Assembly: GCF_014650075.1 (NCBI RefSeq)
Contig: NZ_BMUG01000005.1
Coordinates: forward strand, 558,001 to 622,000
Reading direction: 5' to 3'
DNA: 64,000 bases
Origin: Streptomyces microflavus
GTDB taxonomy: Bacteria > Actinomycetota > Actinomycetes > Streptomycetales > Streptomycetaceae
Both the position numbers and the translations under genes were made by a program. Shown here in pieces: positions 1-9,774 of the stretch. Under the pieces are notes generated by a model that did no database searches, was not told the origin of the DNA, and was given only the letters and a program-made list of their open reading frames with translations. The number at the start of each line of letters is the position of its first letter. Within the stretch, counting starts at the first letter, position 1.

Positions 1-1
1 T

Positions 2-3000
2 GCCGGAGCTGCCAAGGAGGGGTTCGACGCACTCGGCACCCGGCTGGGCCGTGCCGTGCCGCACTTCCTCCCCACCTACTACGAGCAGGTGGCACGCCTT
101 TTCCTCCAGGCCGAGAACACCGTCTACGCGGCCTCCTTCTTCGGCAAGGCCCGCGAGGCCGAGCGGGTGCACGGGCTGGTCGTGGACGAGGACCGGCAGC
201 GGGCCGTCTTCCTGGAGTTCGCCTTCGCCGGCGCACTGACCGTGAAGGCGCTGCGGCAGTACGTACGGGACTTGGTGGCCCGGCTCGCACCGGCGGACGC
301 CTGGGCGCAGTTCCGCCGTCTGCTGGTCGAGCGCTGCGCGGCCGGCATGCCGCCGTACGCGGCGCTGCCGCAGGACGTGCGCGCCCTGGTCAAGGCCGCC
401 GGACTGGACCGCGAGACCGCCGAACGTGACCTGGTGGCCGATCTGATCGGCTCCCCGGGAGTCGTCCGGGCCCCCGCCTCGTTCTGGGCGGCCTATCACT
501 CCTCGCTCATCGCCCTCGCCCGCCGGGACGCGGCCGTGCGGGCCCGGCTCCTCGGCTTCTTCCCGGAGACCTTCAGCGAGAGCGGCCGGGACGTGGACGG
601 CGAATCCGGCTGGCTCGCGCTGCTGGCCGAGTCCGGTGCCGAGGACCTGTTGACCGCCCTCCCGGACACCTCCGGCAACGCCGCCTCCGGCTCCACGGCC
701 CCCTCCGATCCGTACGTCTCCCCGGCGGACTGGCTCGCCCGCTGGGAGGCACACCGCCGGCGCAACCGGGCCACTTCGGGCCGCAGCCCGCAGACCCTCG
801 ACCTGGCCGCCCGGATGGCGGACCGGCTGCGCGCCGACGACCGCCCCGTCGAACTGTTCCAGGGCCGCTGGCAGCGCACCGCCGATCTGGACCTCCTCGA
901 CCTCTGTCTGGCTTCCGGCGTCCGCGTCGCCGAGCCGGACGACCAGGACAAGGGCACCGCACACTCCTCCGGTGTCCCGTTGGTCCCGTGGCTCTCCGAC
1001 ACCGCGCCCGGCGCCCGGGATCTCACCGCCGTCGCCGAACAGCCGGTCTTCCGCGCACTGCTGAGCCGGAGCGTCGGCGGTATCGGCGACGCACGCGGTC
1101 AGCGGCTGGGCGACTCCGGCCTGGCGAGGCTGGCAGCGCACCCGGTGCTCTCCGTCATCCTGCGCGAGTGGCTGACCGCCCGCGCCGAGGAGTACATGGC
1201 CGCGCGAGGGCTCCCCGGGCTGCGAACCGCTCTCAACAGGCTCTTGGCGTTCCGCACCGTGGTCGCGGACGTGGCCCCGGAAGCCGTGCGGCTCCTCGAG
1301 AGCCATGACATCGTGCCGTTGCTCGCCTCCACCCTGCGTACCGGCGTCCTCGACGAACTGGGCTGGCCCGCCCTCGACGAGACCTACGCCGAACTGGCCG
1401 CCGAGGCCGCCACGCGTCAGCAGGGTCACCGGTCGGAGGGCGTCGGCGTCACCGGCGCCTGGCCCGCCCTGGTTCTCAACACGCTCGAACGGGCCGTCGT
1501 CATCGGCCCGGAGGGCGTTCTGCTGCGGCACACCCTGCGGCTCCCCGCCTCCGTCGACCGCTGGCGGACGCCCGCCTTCCGTTACGTCGACGGTGAGTTG
1601 CTGGTCATCTGGTGGGAGGACGGCAAGCAGCTCGGCTACTGGTCGCACCGCCCCGCCGAGGTGTTCACCGTCGGCGGCGAGCAGACACCCCGCTGGGGCG
1701 GCTCCGGCCCCTCGGACGAGGTCTGTCTGCCGCTGCCCGACGGCGGCCGCGCCACCGGCGGCAAGGCCCTGCACGCGGGCGACACCTCCCTCCCGCCCCA
1801 GCGCGCCGTCATCTCCGACGGCACAGGTCACTGGCGGGAAGGCCACCAGGGCACGCAGCGGGTGTGGCTGGAGTACGACCCCGTCGGCGGTACGCACGGC
1901 CGCGCATCCCTCCCCGCCTTCCTCCGCTCCGGGGTGCAGGACGGCACCCGGCTGCTCACCGAGCACTGCCAGGTGCTGCCGCTCCAGCCCGGTCTGGAGA
2001 CCACCCCGTTCGGCACGGACGGCACGGTCCTCGGCCGCTGGGTACGCCGCACGGCCACCGAGCCCGGCACGGCCGCCCCCGCCGACGGGCACCGGACCGT
2101 CGCCGGCACCCCCGACGGCCACACGGTCACCCTGCCCCACCCGCTGCCCGACGGCAGCCCCGTGGTGCCGCTCGGCGCCCTCACCCTGCCCGGCGGGTCA
2201 CGGCCCGTCGTGGTCCTGCGCCACCGCTCCGTCGAAGCGCACCCTGCGGACACCGACGGCACCGGCGGCGGCCTGTGGTCCGTCGGCACCGGCACCTCCG
2301 GCGGGAACGACGCGGCAGGCACCCCCTACGTCCCTCCCGTCGCCTACTGGCACGCCCTGCGCCCGAGGGACGAGCAGGGCTCCACCGCCCTGCGGAACCT
2401 GACGGACGACCGGGCGGAGGAGCTGATCAAGGAGGTCGCCGTCGTCGTCGCCCGGCACCTGGAGGCGTTCCGCGCCGTCGAGGAGTACACCGGGCCCTCG
2501 GCGCAGGAGCTGAGCCAGGAGGTCGTCGCCCGGGTGCTGCCCGAGGTGTCCGACGTACGGCTCCTCGCCGGTGTCACCGCGCTCGTCCGGAGCGCGGTGG
2601 ACCGGGCTGTCGCGGCCGTCCAGTACCTGGAACCGCCCAAGCCCGCGCAGCCGGCCACTCCCCGGAACACCGCACGCACCCAGGGCATGTTCTTCGACCA
2701 GGAGCCAGAGCACGGCGACGACACGACCCTGCGGAACGCCTCCGCCTGGGGCTCCGAGCGGATGCACGGCAGCTGGTGGGGGAGCGGAACCCGGTGGACC
2801 GTGATCCGGCAGATCCTCGCCGTCAACCATGTCCTCGGCGGCGAGCCGGCCTTCGGCCCGCCCACGCCGTCGAAGGTCCCCTTCACCCCCGTGGACGGCT
2901 GGCAGCGGGACGAGTTCACCGTGCCCGGTGAATCCCTCACCTGGGCCTCCCTCCTCGACAAGCTGCCCGAGCTGGCCTACCGGGCCGCATCGGCGACCAC

Positions 3001-4750
3001 CTCCCCCGAGCACCGCACCGGTCTCCTCGTACTGCTGGAAACCCTCGCCGCAGGCCCGCTGGCCGACCCGGCGGGCACCGTCCGGCAGGTGGAGCTCGTC
3101 GAGCCGCTGGGCGCGGGAGGGACCCGGTCGGGCCGCCCCGAGGCCGTACACCGCCTCGGCCAGGTGCTGCGCAAGGGAGCCCGCACCGTCGTGGTCGTCG
3201 CCAACCGCGGCCGGAACTCCCGGGACGACGCGGCACGCTGGCTCGCCCTGGACCACGACCCGACCGGAGCCTTCGGCCCCGTCCCCGGCTTCACCCTGGA
3301 CCGCGAGCACGTCCACCGGCAGGGCATCGCCCGCGACCGGCTCACCCGGCTCACCGCCCTGGTACGGGAGAAGGGCCCGGCACCCTGGCGTCCGGAGGCC
3401 GCCGAGGCCTTCCACACGGCCACCGGAATCGGCCCCCTCCAGTCGACCGCCCTGCTGTCGGCAGCGGTCGAGGAGCCCGGCGCCGAGGCGCTCGCGCTGC
3501 TCGGGACGAAGACACGCGCCTTCGAGACGGCCCAAGCCAGGCTGGACACCCTGCCCCACGACGACCGGCACGCCCTGCTCCGGGCACTGCTGCCCCAGGA
3601 CCCGGCCGAGCTGTGGTCCACGGGACCCGACGTCCGGGCCGCCGCCGAGGTCTGGCACGAGCGCCTGGCCTCCCTCGTCCGCGTCCCCGAGGAACTGGAC
3701 CTCGACCTCTCGGGCACCACGGCGGGCGCGGTCGACCTGATCCTCAACGCGGGCTCCCGGACCTGGCTCACCCACGGCACCGATGTCCAGGACGGCACCG
3801 GCCGCCCGGGCCTGCGCCGAGTGGGCGCACGCGGCGCGGTCTCCGGGGCCCTGACCGCCCTGCGCACCCTCGCCTACACCCTGCCGCACGGGCACCCCCT
3901 GCGGGCGCACCTGCCCGTCGGGCTCGCGGCCCTGCGCAGCCGCCTCGCCGACCCGCACCTGGTGCTGGACCTCGGTATGGACTGGAGCGAGTCGGGGGGC
4001 TGGATCGCCCCGGTGATCCGCGCCGCCCATGGGCTCCCCGAGTCCGGCGGCGCCGACGCCGACGGTCTGGTCCGGGCCGGCACGGCGCTGCTCCTCGCCC
4101 CCGGCCACGGCAACAACGAGAAGCTGCTGATCCGCCCGGCCGGCCTGGCCGGCCCCGACGACCCGGCGTTCGGCCTTGTCGAGGGCACCGCCGGCCGTCA
4201 CGGCACCGGCGACCTGCTCGCCCTGCGCGCACTGCTGAGCGAGGAGACCGACGAGTTGGTCTCGGCAGGCGCCCCCGACGGGTCCCCGCACCACCCGGCC
4301 CAGGACCCGACGCGTGCGGTGCCGGACCTGGTCGCCGAGGCGGCCGACGCCCTCGGCCTGAGCACGGACACTGCCGCCCTCTACCTGATGCTGCTCGCCC
4401 TGCCCGACCCGACGGACCGCAACTGCGTCCGCTGGACCGAGTGGAAGCCGGCCCGGGTCAAGAAGGCGCGGGCGGAACTCGCCGCCACCGGCCTCGTCGT
4501 GGAGGCGAAGCGCGCCCGCGCCGGCCGCGCTCTGTTCCTCCCCTGCGGCTGGCTCGAACGCGGCGCCCCCGGGCTGCCGCTGGAGACCTGGAAGGAAGGC
4601 CTGTACCCCGTGGCAGGTTCCGCCCGGACCCTGCCCCACCTCCCCGTGCCCGCGCTGTTCGCAGCCGCCTGGGCACGGGTCCGCGGCGGCGACGCCCCCG
4701 CCTTCGAAGAACTCGACACCCGCGCCACCCGGAAGGGCCGCCGCCGATGA
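2..4750 (+). CDS. Very large protein heading a MoxR/VWA/SWIM operon (5' end outside window)
   Basis: The reading frame is open to the left edge (codons from base 2), so the ATG-like starts near base 56 are probably internal. About 1,580 residues are visible. The first ~60 look helical and TPR-like (a stretch with LPTYYEQVARLF). The C-terminal ~100 residues read like a winged-helix segment (VRWTEWKPARVKKARAELAA). I do not recognise the central region. The stop overlaps the ATG of the AAA+ ATPase gene (ATGA), so the two are translationally coupled. By position it is the large accessory component of the system, possibly its substrate-binding or scaffold part; that role is inference. Confidence 0.85.
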   Translation, partial: AGAAKEGFDALGTRLGRAVPHFLPTYYEQVARLFLQAENTVYAASFFGKAREAERVHGLVVDEDRQRAVFLEFAFAGALTVKALRQYVRDLVARLAPADAWAQFRRLLVERCAAGMPPYAALPQDVRALVKAAGLDRETAERDLVADLIGSPGVVRAPASFWAAYHSSLIALARRDAAVRARLLGFFPETFSESGRDVDGESGWLALLAESGAEDLLTALPDTSGNAASGSTAPSDPYVSPADWLARWEAHRRRNRATSGRSPQTLDLAARMADRLRADDRPVELFQGRWQRTADLDLLDLCLASGVRVAEPDDQDKGTAHSSGVPLVPWLSDTAPGARDLTAVAEQPVFRALLSRSVGGIGDARGQRLGDSGLARLAAHPVLSVILREWLTARAEEYMAARGLPGLRTALNRLLAFRTVVADVAPEAVRLLESHDIVPLLASTLRTGVLDELGWPALDETYAELAAEAATRQQGHRSEGVGVTGAWPALVLNTLERAVVIGPEGVLLRHTLRLPASVDRWRTPAFRYVDGELLVIWWEDGKQLGYWSHRPAEVFTVGGEQTPRWGGSGPSDEVCLPLPDGGRATGGKALHAGDTSLPPQRAVISDGTGHWREGHQGTQRVWLEYDPVGGTHGRASLPAFLRSGVQDGTRLLTEHCQVLPLQPGLETTPFGTDGTVLGRWVRRTATEPGTAAPADGHRTVAGTPDGHTVTLPHPLPDGSPVVPLGALTLPGGSRPVVVLRHRSVEAHPADTDGTGGGLWSVGTGTSGGNDAAGTPYVPPVAYWHALRPRDEQGSTALRNLTDDRAEELIKEVAVVVARHLEAFRAVEEYTGPSAQELSQEVVARVLPEVSDVRLLAGVTALVRSAVDRAVAAVQYLEPPKPAQPATPRNTARTQGMFFDQEPEHGDDTTLRNASAWGSERMHGSWWGSGTRWTVIRQILAVNHVLGGEPAFGPPTPSKVPFTPVDGWQRDEFTVPGESLTWASLLDKLPELAYRAASATTSPEHRTGLLVLLETLAAGPLADPAGTVRQVELVEPLGAGGTRSGRPEAVHRLGQVLRKGARTVVVVANRGRNSRDDAARWLALDHDPTGAFGPVPGFTLDREHVHRQGIARDRLTRLTALVREKGPAPWRPEAAEAFHTATGIGPLQSTALLSAAVEEPGAEALALLGTKTRAFETAQARLDTLPHDDRHALLRALLPQDPAELWSTGPDVRAAAEVWHERLASLVRVPEELDLDLSGTTAGAVDLILNAGSRTWLTHGTDVQDGTGRPGLRRVGARGAVSGALTALRTLAYTLPHGHPLRAHLPVGLAALRSRLADPHLVLDLGMDWSESGGWIAPVIRAAHGLPESGGADADGLVRAGTALLLAPGHGNNEKLLIRPAGLAGPDDPAFGLVEGTAGRHGTGDLLALRALLSEETDELVSAGAPDGSPHHPAQDPTRAVPDLVAEAADALGLSTDTAALYLMLLALPDPTDRNCVRWTEWKPARVKKARAELAATGLVVEAKRARAGRALFLPCGWLERGAPGLPLETWKEGLYPVAGSARTLPHLPVPALFAAAWARVRGGDAPAFEELDTRATRKGRRR

Positions 4751-5970
4751 CCGACGACACCACGACCACCATGGACAGCACCACCACGGACGGCATCCCC
4801 GGCCAGGCGACGGCGCCCGGCCGGGAGCACCGCCAGGTCACGCCGCCCGAGGACCGGTACGCCACCGAGCTGGCCTTCCTCGCCGCCCACGACCCCGGGC
4901 CCCGCCCACCCGGCTGGCTGCTCACCCCGCGCGCCGTCGTCACCTTCGTGATGGGCAGCGCGGGCGAGGCACTGAGCCTGCCGAAGGGCGCCCGGCCCGG
5001 AGCCGGGGTGCCGCTCCGCCTGGTGATCGAGCAGAAGTTCGTCGGCGAGCGCGCCCTCGTCGAACGGTGCGTGGTCACCCTCGCCGGAGAGCGCGGACTC
5101 CTCCTCGTGGGCGAACCCGGAACCGCCAAGTCCATGCTCTCCGAGCTGCTGTCGGCGGCCGTCTGCGGGACCAGCGCGCTCACCGTGCAGGGCACCGCGG
5201 GCACCACCGAGGACCAGCTCAAGTACGGCTGGAACTACGCGCTGCTGCTCGCCCAGGGCCCCACCGAGCAGGCCCTGGTGCCCTCCCCGGTGTTCGCCGC
5301 CATGACCAGGGGTGCCGTCGCCCGTGTCGAGGAGGTCACCCGCTGCCTGCCGGAGGTCCAGGACGCTCTGGTGTCCCTGCTCTCCGAGCGGCGGATCGCG
5401 ATCCCCGAACTCGCGGGCGGCGAGAGCGCCCAGATGCACGCGGCTCCCGGATTCACCCTCATCGCCACCGCCAACCTGCGGGACAAGGGCGTCTCGGAGA
5501 TGTCCGCCGCGCTGAAGCGGCGCTTCAACTTCGAGACCGTCGGCCCCATCGGGGACGTGGACGCCGAGACCGCGCTCGTCCGACGCCAGTCGCGGGCAGC
5601 CGTCGAACGCGTGGGCGCCGCCTACCAGGTGGACGACGCGGTCCTCGAAGCCCTCGTCACCGCCTTCCGGGACCTGCGCGAGGGCCGCTCCGTCGAGGGC
5701 TGGGAGGTCGAGCGCCCCTCCACCGTGATGAGCACCGCGGAGGCCGTCTCCGTCGCGGGCTCCCTGGCCCTGACCGCCGCCTACTTCCCCGGCGACCGGG
5801 ACGTGCTCTCCCTCCTCCCCGGCCATCTCCTCGGCGTCGTCCGAAAGGACGACCCCGCCGACGCGGCACGGCTGCTGGGGTACTGGGACGGGCCGGTGCG
5901 CAGGCGCGCCGAGCAGGGGTCGGCCACCTGGCGTGCCCTGTGGGACCTGCGCGCGGTGCTGGAGAACTGA
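4747..5970 (+). CDS. MoxR-family AAA+ ATPase
   Basis: A 407-residue ATPase; MoxR proteins are usually chaperone-like ATPases that work with a VWA-domain partner. Walker A is GEPGTAKS at residues 122-129. The Walker B segment reads VARVEEVTRC, so the usual Asp of DE is Glu. Sensor 1 is in IATANLRDKG, followed by the conserved ALKRRFNFE arginine region. The N-terminal ~35 residues are a Thr-rich, probably disordered tail. Start: the ATG overlaps the upstream stop (ATGA). The next gene begins 3 bases after the stop. The closest well-known relative by gene context is E. coli YehL. Confidence 0.93.
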   Translation: MTDDTTTTMDSTTTDGIPGQATAPGREHRQVTPPEDRYATELAFLAAHDPGPRPPGWLLTPRAVVTFVMGSAGEALSLPKGARPGAGVPLRLVIEQKFVGERALVERCVVTLAGERGLLLVGEPGTAKSMLSELLSAAVCGTSALTVQGTAGTTEDQLKYGWNYALLLAQGPTEQALVPSPVFAAMTRGAVARVEEVTRCLPEVQDALVSLLSERRIAIPELAGGESAQMHAAPGFTLIATANLRDKGVSEMSAALKRRFNFETVGPIGDVDAETALVRRQSRAAVERVGAAYQVDDAVLEALVTAFRDLREGRSVEGWEVERPSTVMSTAEAVSVAGSLALTAAYFPGDRDVLSLLPGHLLGVVRKDDPADAARLLGYWDGPVRRRAEQGSATWRALWDLRAVLEN

Positions 5971-5973
5971 CGG

Positions 5974-8900
5974 ATGAGCGAGTCGACCGACCTCACGACG
6001 GGGTCCACCGCCGAGGTGCCGCCCGCCTCCGGCGCGCCGGCCGCTCCGCCGGTACGGGGCCCCGGGGCCGGGCCCGTCACCCCGGAAGCCGCGGAGGCGG
6101 CCCTCGCGGCGACCGGACCCGGGTTGCCGTTCCTGATCGGGGTGCGCCACCACGCGCCCTCGCTGGCGGCCGCCCTCCCGGCACTGCTGGACGCGGCGGC
6201 CCCCGACGTCCTCCTCGTCGAACTGCCCGCCGAGTTCCAGCCCTGGCTGGGCTGGCTCGCCCACGAGGAGACCGAGGCCCCGGTGGCGCTGGCCGCCGTG
6301 CCCGCCGACAGGCCCGGCGCCGGCTCGGCGGGCGAACGGGGGCCGGCCTTCTACCCGTTCGCCGACTTCTCGCCCGAACTGGTCGCCCTGCGCTGGGCGG
6401 CGAGAAACGGGGTACCGGCCGTGGCCTGCGATCTGCCGCTGGCCGACCGGGCATGGGCGGCAGGCGGCCCGGACACCCCCGCCCACCCCCCTGCCCCGGG
6501 CGCCGACTCCGCCCCCGTGCCGGGGGAGGGGCACGGGCTGTCCGCCGCGCTCCGGTCCCGGCTCACGGGCCGGGACGGCGACGACCTCTGGGACCGGCTG
6601 GTGGAGGCCTTCGCACCCGGTTCGACACCCGAGGCGCTCCGCCGCGCCGCCCTGCTCACCGGCTGGGCGCTGCGCCACGAGGCCGAGGCGCGGGGCGGGG
6701 TGGAGCGCACGGACCTGGCACGCGAGGCATGTATGCGCGGCCATGTCGCCGAGGCCCTGGCGAGCGGGCGGCGGCCCGCCGTGGTGGTGGGAGCCTTCCA
6801 CACCCCGGCGCTGCTGCCGTCCACCGCGGGGGCCGCCGGGGGCCCAGCACCGGACGCGGCGGACGAGTCCGCCGCCACCCCCGAGCCGGACGCGGACGCC
6901 CGTGCGAGCGGCGGTGCCGGGGCGCGGGCGTGCACGGTCTCCCTGGTCCCGTACACGTACCCGCTGCTCGACTCACGGTCCGGCTACCCGGCCGGAATCC
7001 GGGACCCGGAGTGGCAGCACACCGTCCTGGACGCCGCCGGAGACCCGGACGCGCTCCACGAGGCGGTGATCCGCACCGCGGTCCGTGTCTGCGCCGCCCT
7101 GCGCGAACAGGGCCACCCCTACGGCCCGGCGGACGGCCGGGAAGTCGTCCGGGTGGCCGGTGACCTGGCCCGCCTGCGCGACCTGCCCGCCCCCGGTCGC
7201 GGCGAACTCCTGGAAGCCGTACAGACGGTGCTGGGGCGCGGCGAGACCTACGGTACGGGCCGCGCCGTCGCCCGGGCACTCGAACAGGTACTCGTCGGAA
7301 CCCGCACCGGACGGCCCACGCCCGCCGCTCCGCGCAGCGGACTGGGCCCGGCCATCGAGGCCGAGACCGCGGCGCTCTCCCTCCCCGGCCCGGACGACGC
7401 CCACGAGAAGACACCGCGCGACCTCCGGCTCGACCCTGCCCGCTCCACCCTCGACCAGCGCCGCGAACTGCTGCTGCGCAGGCTGACGGTGTGCGGCATC
7501 CCCTACGCACAGGAGCAGGGGGTGACCGGCGCGGCGGGCTCCGAAGGACTCACGACGCGCTGGCAGGTGCGGTGGACCCCGGCGACGGCCGCGATGCTCA
7601 CGGCAGCCGGGGCGCGCGGCGTCACCCCGGCCCAGGCGGCCGAGGGCGTGCTGCGGCAGCGGCGCGCGGCCGAGCGCGCGGAGGGCGGCCCGACAGCCGC
7701 CCAGGTCGTCCGCGGCCTCACGGAAGCCGCCGAGTGCGGGCTCCCCGCCCTGGCCGACGAACGGCTGACGGAACTGGCGGACGTACTCCCCGCGAGCGGC
7801 ACCCTTCCCGAACTCCTCACCGGGCTCGACCTGCTGGACCGCATCGACGCCGGCCACCTGCCGGGCCTGGCCGCGACCGACGGCCCCTCGGCCCCGGACG
7901 CCATCGCCTCTGCCTCAGCCCGTGCCGCCCGCACCGCAGGCGCTGCCGAACTCCTGACCTCGGCAGCGGTCCGCCAGGTCGACGGCCTGACCGGCTCCGA
8001 GGAGCCCGAGGACGCCCGGGCGCTGCTCGAACTGGCCCAGCGGGCCGACCGGGTGGGCGGTATCCGGCTCACCGACGCCCTCGCCCGGCTGGCCGCCGAC
8101 GGCACCCCGCTGATCGCCGCGGCCGCCGGAGCGGTCAGGGTGCTCACGGGCCACCAAGAGGCCGAGAGCTTCGGGGCGCGCGTCGCCTCCTGGGTGGACG
8201 GAGCCGTGGACTTCACTTCCCGGGCCGCGCTCACCGCCCGCCTCACCGGCGTCCTGACGGTGGCGGGCCCGCTCCTGACCGTCGGTATCGGCGCCCTGGA
8301 CCCATTGCTGCACCGGGTCGTCGAGCTGGACGACACCGCCTTCCTGGCCCGGCTCCCCGCCCTGCGCGGTGGCTTCGACACCCTGAGCCCGGCCGCCCGT
8401 GACCGGCTGCTGGACACCGTCGAGGAGCGGCTGGGCGAGCGGGTGGGCACCCTCGACGCGGACGATCCGGCCGAGCTGGCCCGCCGTACGGCCGCCGACC
8501 TCGCGGCCCGCGAGCTCCTGGCCGGTCTCGGCCTGCCCGTACCGCCACCCGCGTCGCACGACGACCGGTTGCCGCCGCCGTCCGGCCACCCCGCCGCAGC
8601 ACGCCCCACTGGCACCTCCGCGAGCGCACCCGTCACCGAGGCCACCCCGGCGCGGACCCTCGCGCCCGGCGACCGGTGGCGTCTCGTCCTCGGCCGGCGC
8701 CCCGACCAACTGCCGTCCGGCGCCGCCCGCCTGGCGACCGCGCTGGACGAGCTCTACGGATCGGGACACGGCGAGGGGTCCCGCGGCGGCCTGCCCGGTC
8801 CCGGTGGCAGCTCCGGACCGCGCGGCGGCCGGGAACCGTCGTTCCCCGGCGTCCGCGAGTGGTCCGAGGAACTGGCCGCACTGTTCGGCCCCGGCGTCCG

Positions 8901-9774
8901 CGACGAAGTCCTCGCCGCGGCAGCCGTGACAGGTCGGCAGGACGTTCTCACCGAACTCGACCCGGCGTCCGCCACCCCCTCCGTGGAACTGCTCCGGACG
9001 ATCCTGCGGTACGCCGGTGGCCTCCCCGAAGCCCGCCTCGCGGCGCTCCGGCCCCTGGTCCGCCGCCTCGTCGACGAACTGACCCGGCAGCTCACCACCC
9101 GGCTGCGCCCCGCCCTCACCGGTGCGATGGCGGCCCGGCCCACCCGCCGCCCCGGCGGTCGGCTGGACCTGCCGCGCACGCTGCGCGCCAACCTGGCCAC
9201 CGCCCGCCGGACGGCCGACGGAACCGTCCAGGTGATCCCCGAGAAGCCGGTGTTCCGCAGCCGCGTCCGCCGGTCGGCCGACTGGCGCCTGATCCTGGTC
9301 ACCGACGTCTCCGGATCCATGGAGGCGTCCACGATCTGGTCCGCGCTGACCGCCTCCGTGCTCGCCGGCGTGCCGACCCTGAGCACCCACTTCCTGGCTT
9401 TCTCCACCGAGGTCGTCGACCTCACCGGCCACGTGCACGACCCCCTCTCCCTCCTGCTGGAGGTGAGCGTGGGCGGGGGCACGCACATCGCCGCCGGGCT
9501 GCGGCACGCCCGCAGCCTGATCGAGGTGCCCTCCCGCACCCTCGTCGTCGTCATCAGCGACTTCGAGGAGGGCGCGCCGCTCGGCGGGCTCCTCGCCGAG
9601 GTGCGGGCTCTGGTGACCACCGGCTGCCACGTCCTCGGGTGCGCGAGCCTCGACGACGCCGGCCGGCCCCGCTACTCGACGGGCGTCGCCGGACAGCTCG
9701 TGGCCGCCGGCATGCCCGTGGCGGCCCTCAGCCCACTCGAACTGGCCCGCTGGATAGGGGAGAAGACCGCATGA
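5974..9774 (+). CDS. DUF5682 - VWA fusion protein
   Basis: A 1,266-residue two-part protein. The N-terminal ~870 residues match the DUF5682 (YehM-like) family, a distant relative of the ChaN/EreA/TraB-type fold: GVRHHAPSLAAALPALLD near residue 52, then VLLVELPAEF and VVVGAFHTPALL. After a Pro/Ala/Thr-rich linker (about 870-895) and a helical segment, the C-terminal ~170 residues are a VWA domain with MIDAS motif DVSGS at about residue 1111, the GGGT threonine and SDFEEG aspartate. In E. coli these parts are separate genes (yehM, yehP). The VWA part is expected to bind a divalent metal and partner the MoxR ATPase. The stop overlaps the next start (ATGA). Confidence 0.9.
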   Translation: MSESTDLTTGSTAEVPPASGAPAAPPVRGPGAGPVTPEAAEAALAATGPGLPFLIGVRHHAPSLAAALPALLDAAAPDVLLVELPAEFQPWLGWLAHEETEAPVALAAVPADRPGAGSAGERGPAFYPFADFSPELVALRWAARNGVPAVACDLPLADRAWAAGGPDTPAHPPAPGADSAPVPGEGHGLSAALRSRLTGRDGDDLWDRLVEAFAPGSTPEALRRAALLTGWALRHEAEARGGVERTDLAREACMRGHVAEALASGRRPAVVVGAFHTPALLPSTAGAAGGPAPDAADESAATPEPDADARASGGAGARACTVSLVPYTYPLLDSRSGYPAGIRDPEWQHTVLDAAGDPDALHEAVIRTAVRVCAALREQGHPYGPADGREVVRVAGDLARLRDLPAPGRGELLEAVQTVLGRGETYGTGRAVARALEQVLVGTRTGRPTPAAPRSGLGPAIEAETAALSLPGPDDAHEKTPRDLRLDPARSTLDQRRELLLRRLTVCGIPYAQEQGVTGAAGSEGLTTRWQVRWTPATAAMLTAAGARGVTPAQAAEGVLRQRRAAERAEGGPTAAQVVRGLTEAAECGLPALADERLTELADVLPASGTLPELLTGLDLLDRIDAGHLPGLAATDGPSAPDAIASASARAARTAGAAELLTSAAVRQVDGLTGSEEPEDARALLELAQRADRVGGIRLTDALARLAADGTPLIAAAAGAVRVLTGHQEAESFGARVASWVDGAVDFTSRAALTARLTGVLTVAGPLLTVGIGALDPLLHRVVELDDTAFLARLPALRGGFDTLSPAARDRLLDTVEERLGERVGTLDADDPAELARRTAADLAARELLAGLGLPVPPPASHDDRLPPPSGHPAAARPTGTSASAPVTEATPARTLAPGDRWRLVLGRRPDQLPSGAARLATALDELYGSGHGEGSRGGLPGPGGSSGPRGGREPSFPGVREWSEELAALFGPGVRDEVLAAAAVTGRQDVLTELDPASATPSVELLRTILRYAGGLPEARLAALRPLVRRLVDELTRQLTTRLRPALTGAMAARPTRRPGGRLDLPRTLRANLATARRTADGTVQVIPEKPVFRSRVRRSADWRLILVTDVSGSMEASTIWSALTASVLAGVPTLSTHFLAFSTEVVDLTGHVHDPLSLLLEVSVGGGTHIAAGLRHARSLIEVPSRTLVVVISDFEEGAPLGGLLAEVRALVTTGCHVLGCASLDDAGRPRYSTGVAGQLVAAGMPVAALSPLELARWIGEKTA

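Noticed and set aside
2198..4639. Minus-strand frame of 813 codons
   Set aside because: Antisense to the large operon protein; low-complexity Gly/Arg/Gln composition typical of GC-rich shadow frames.
4381..6801. Minus-strand frame of 806 codons
   Set aside because: Shadow of the MoxR and DUF5682 genes; no motif.
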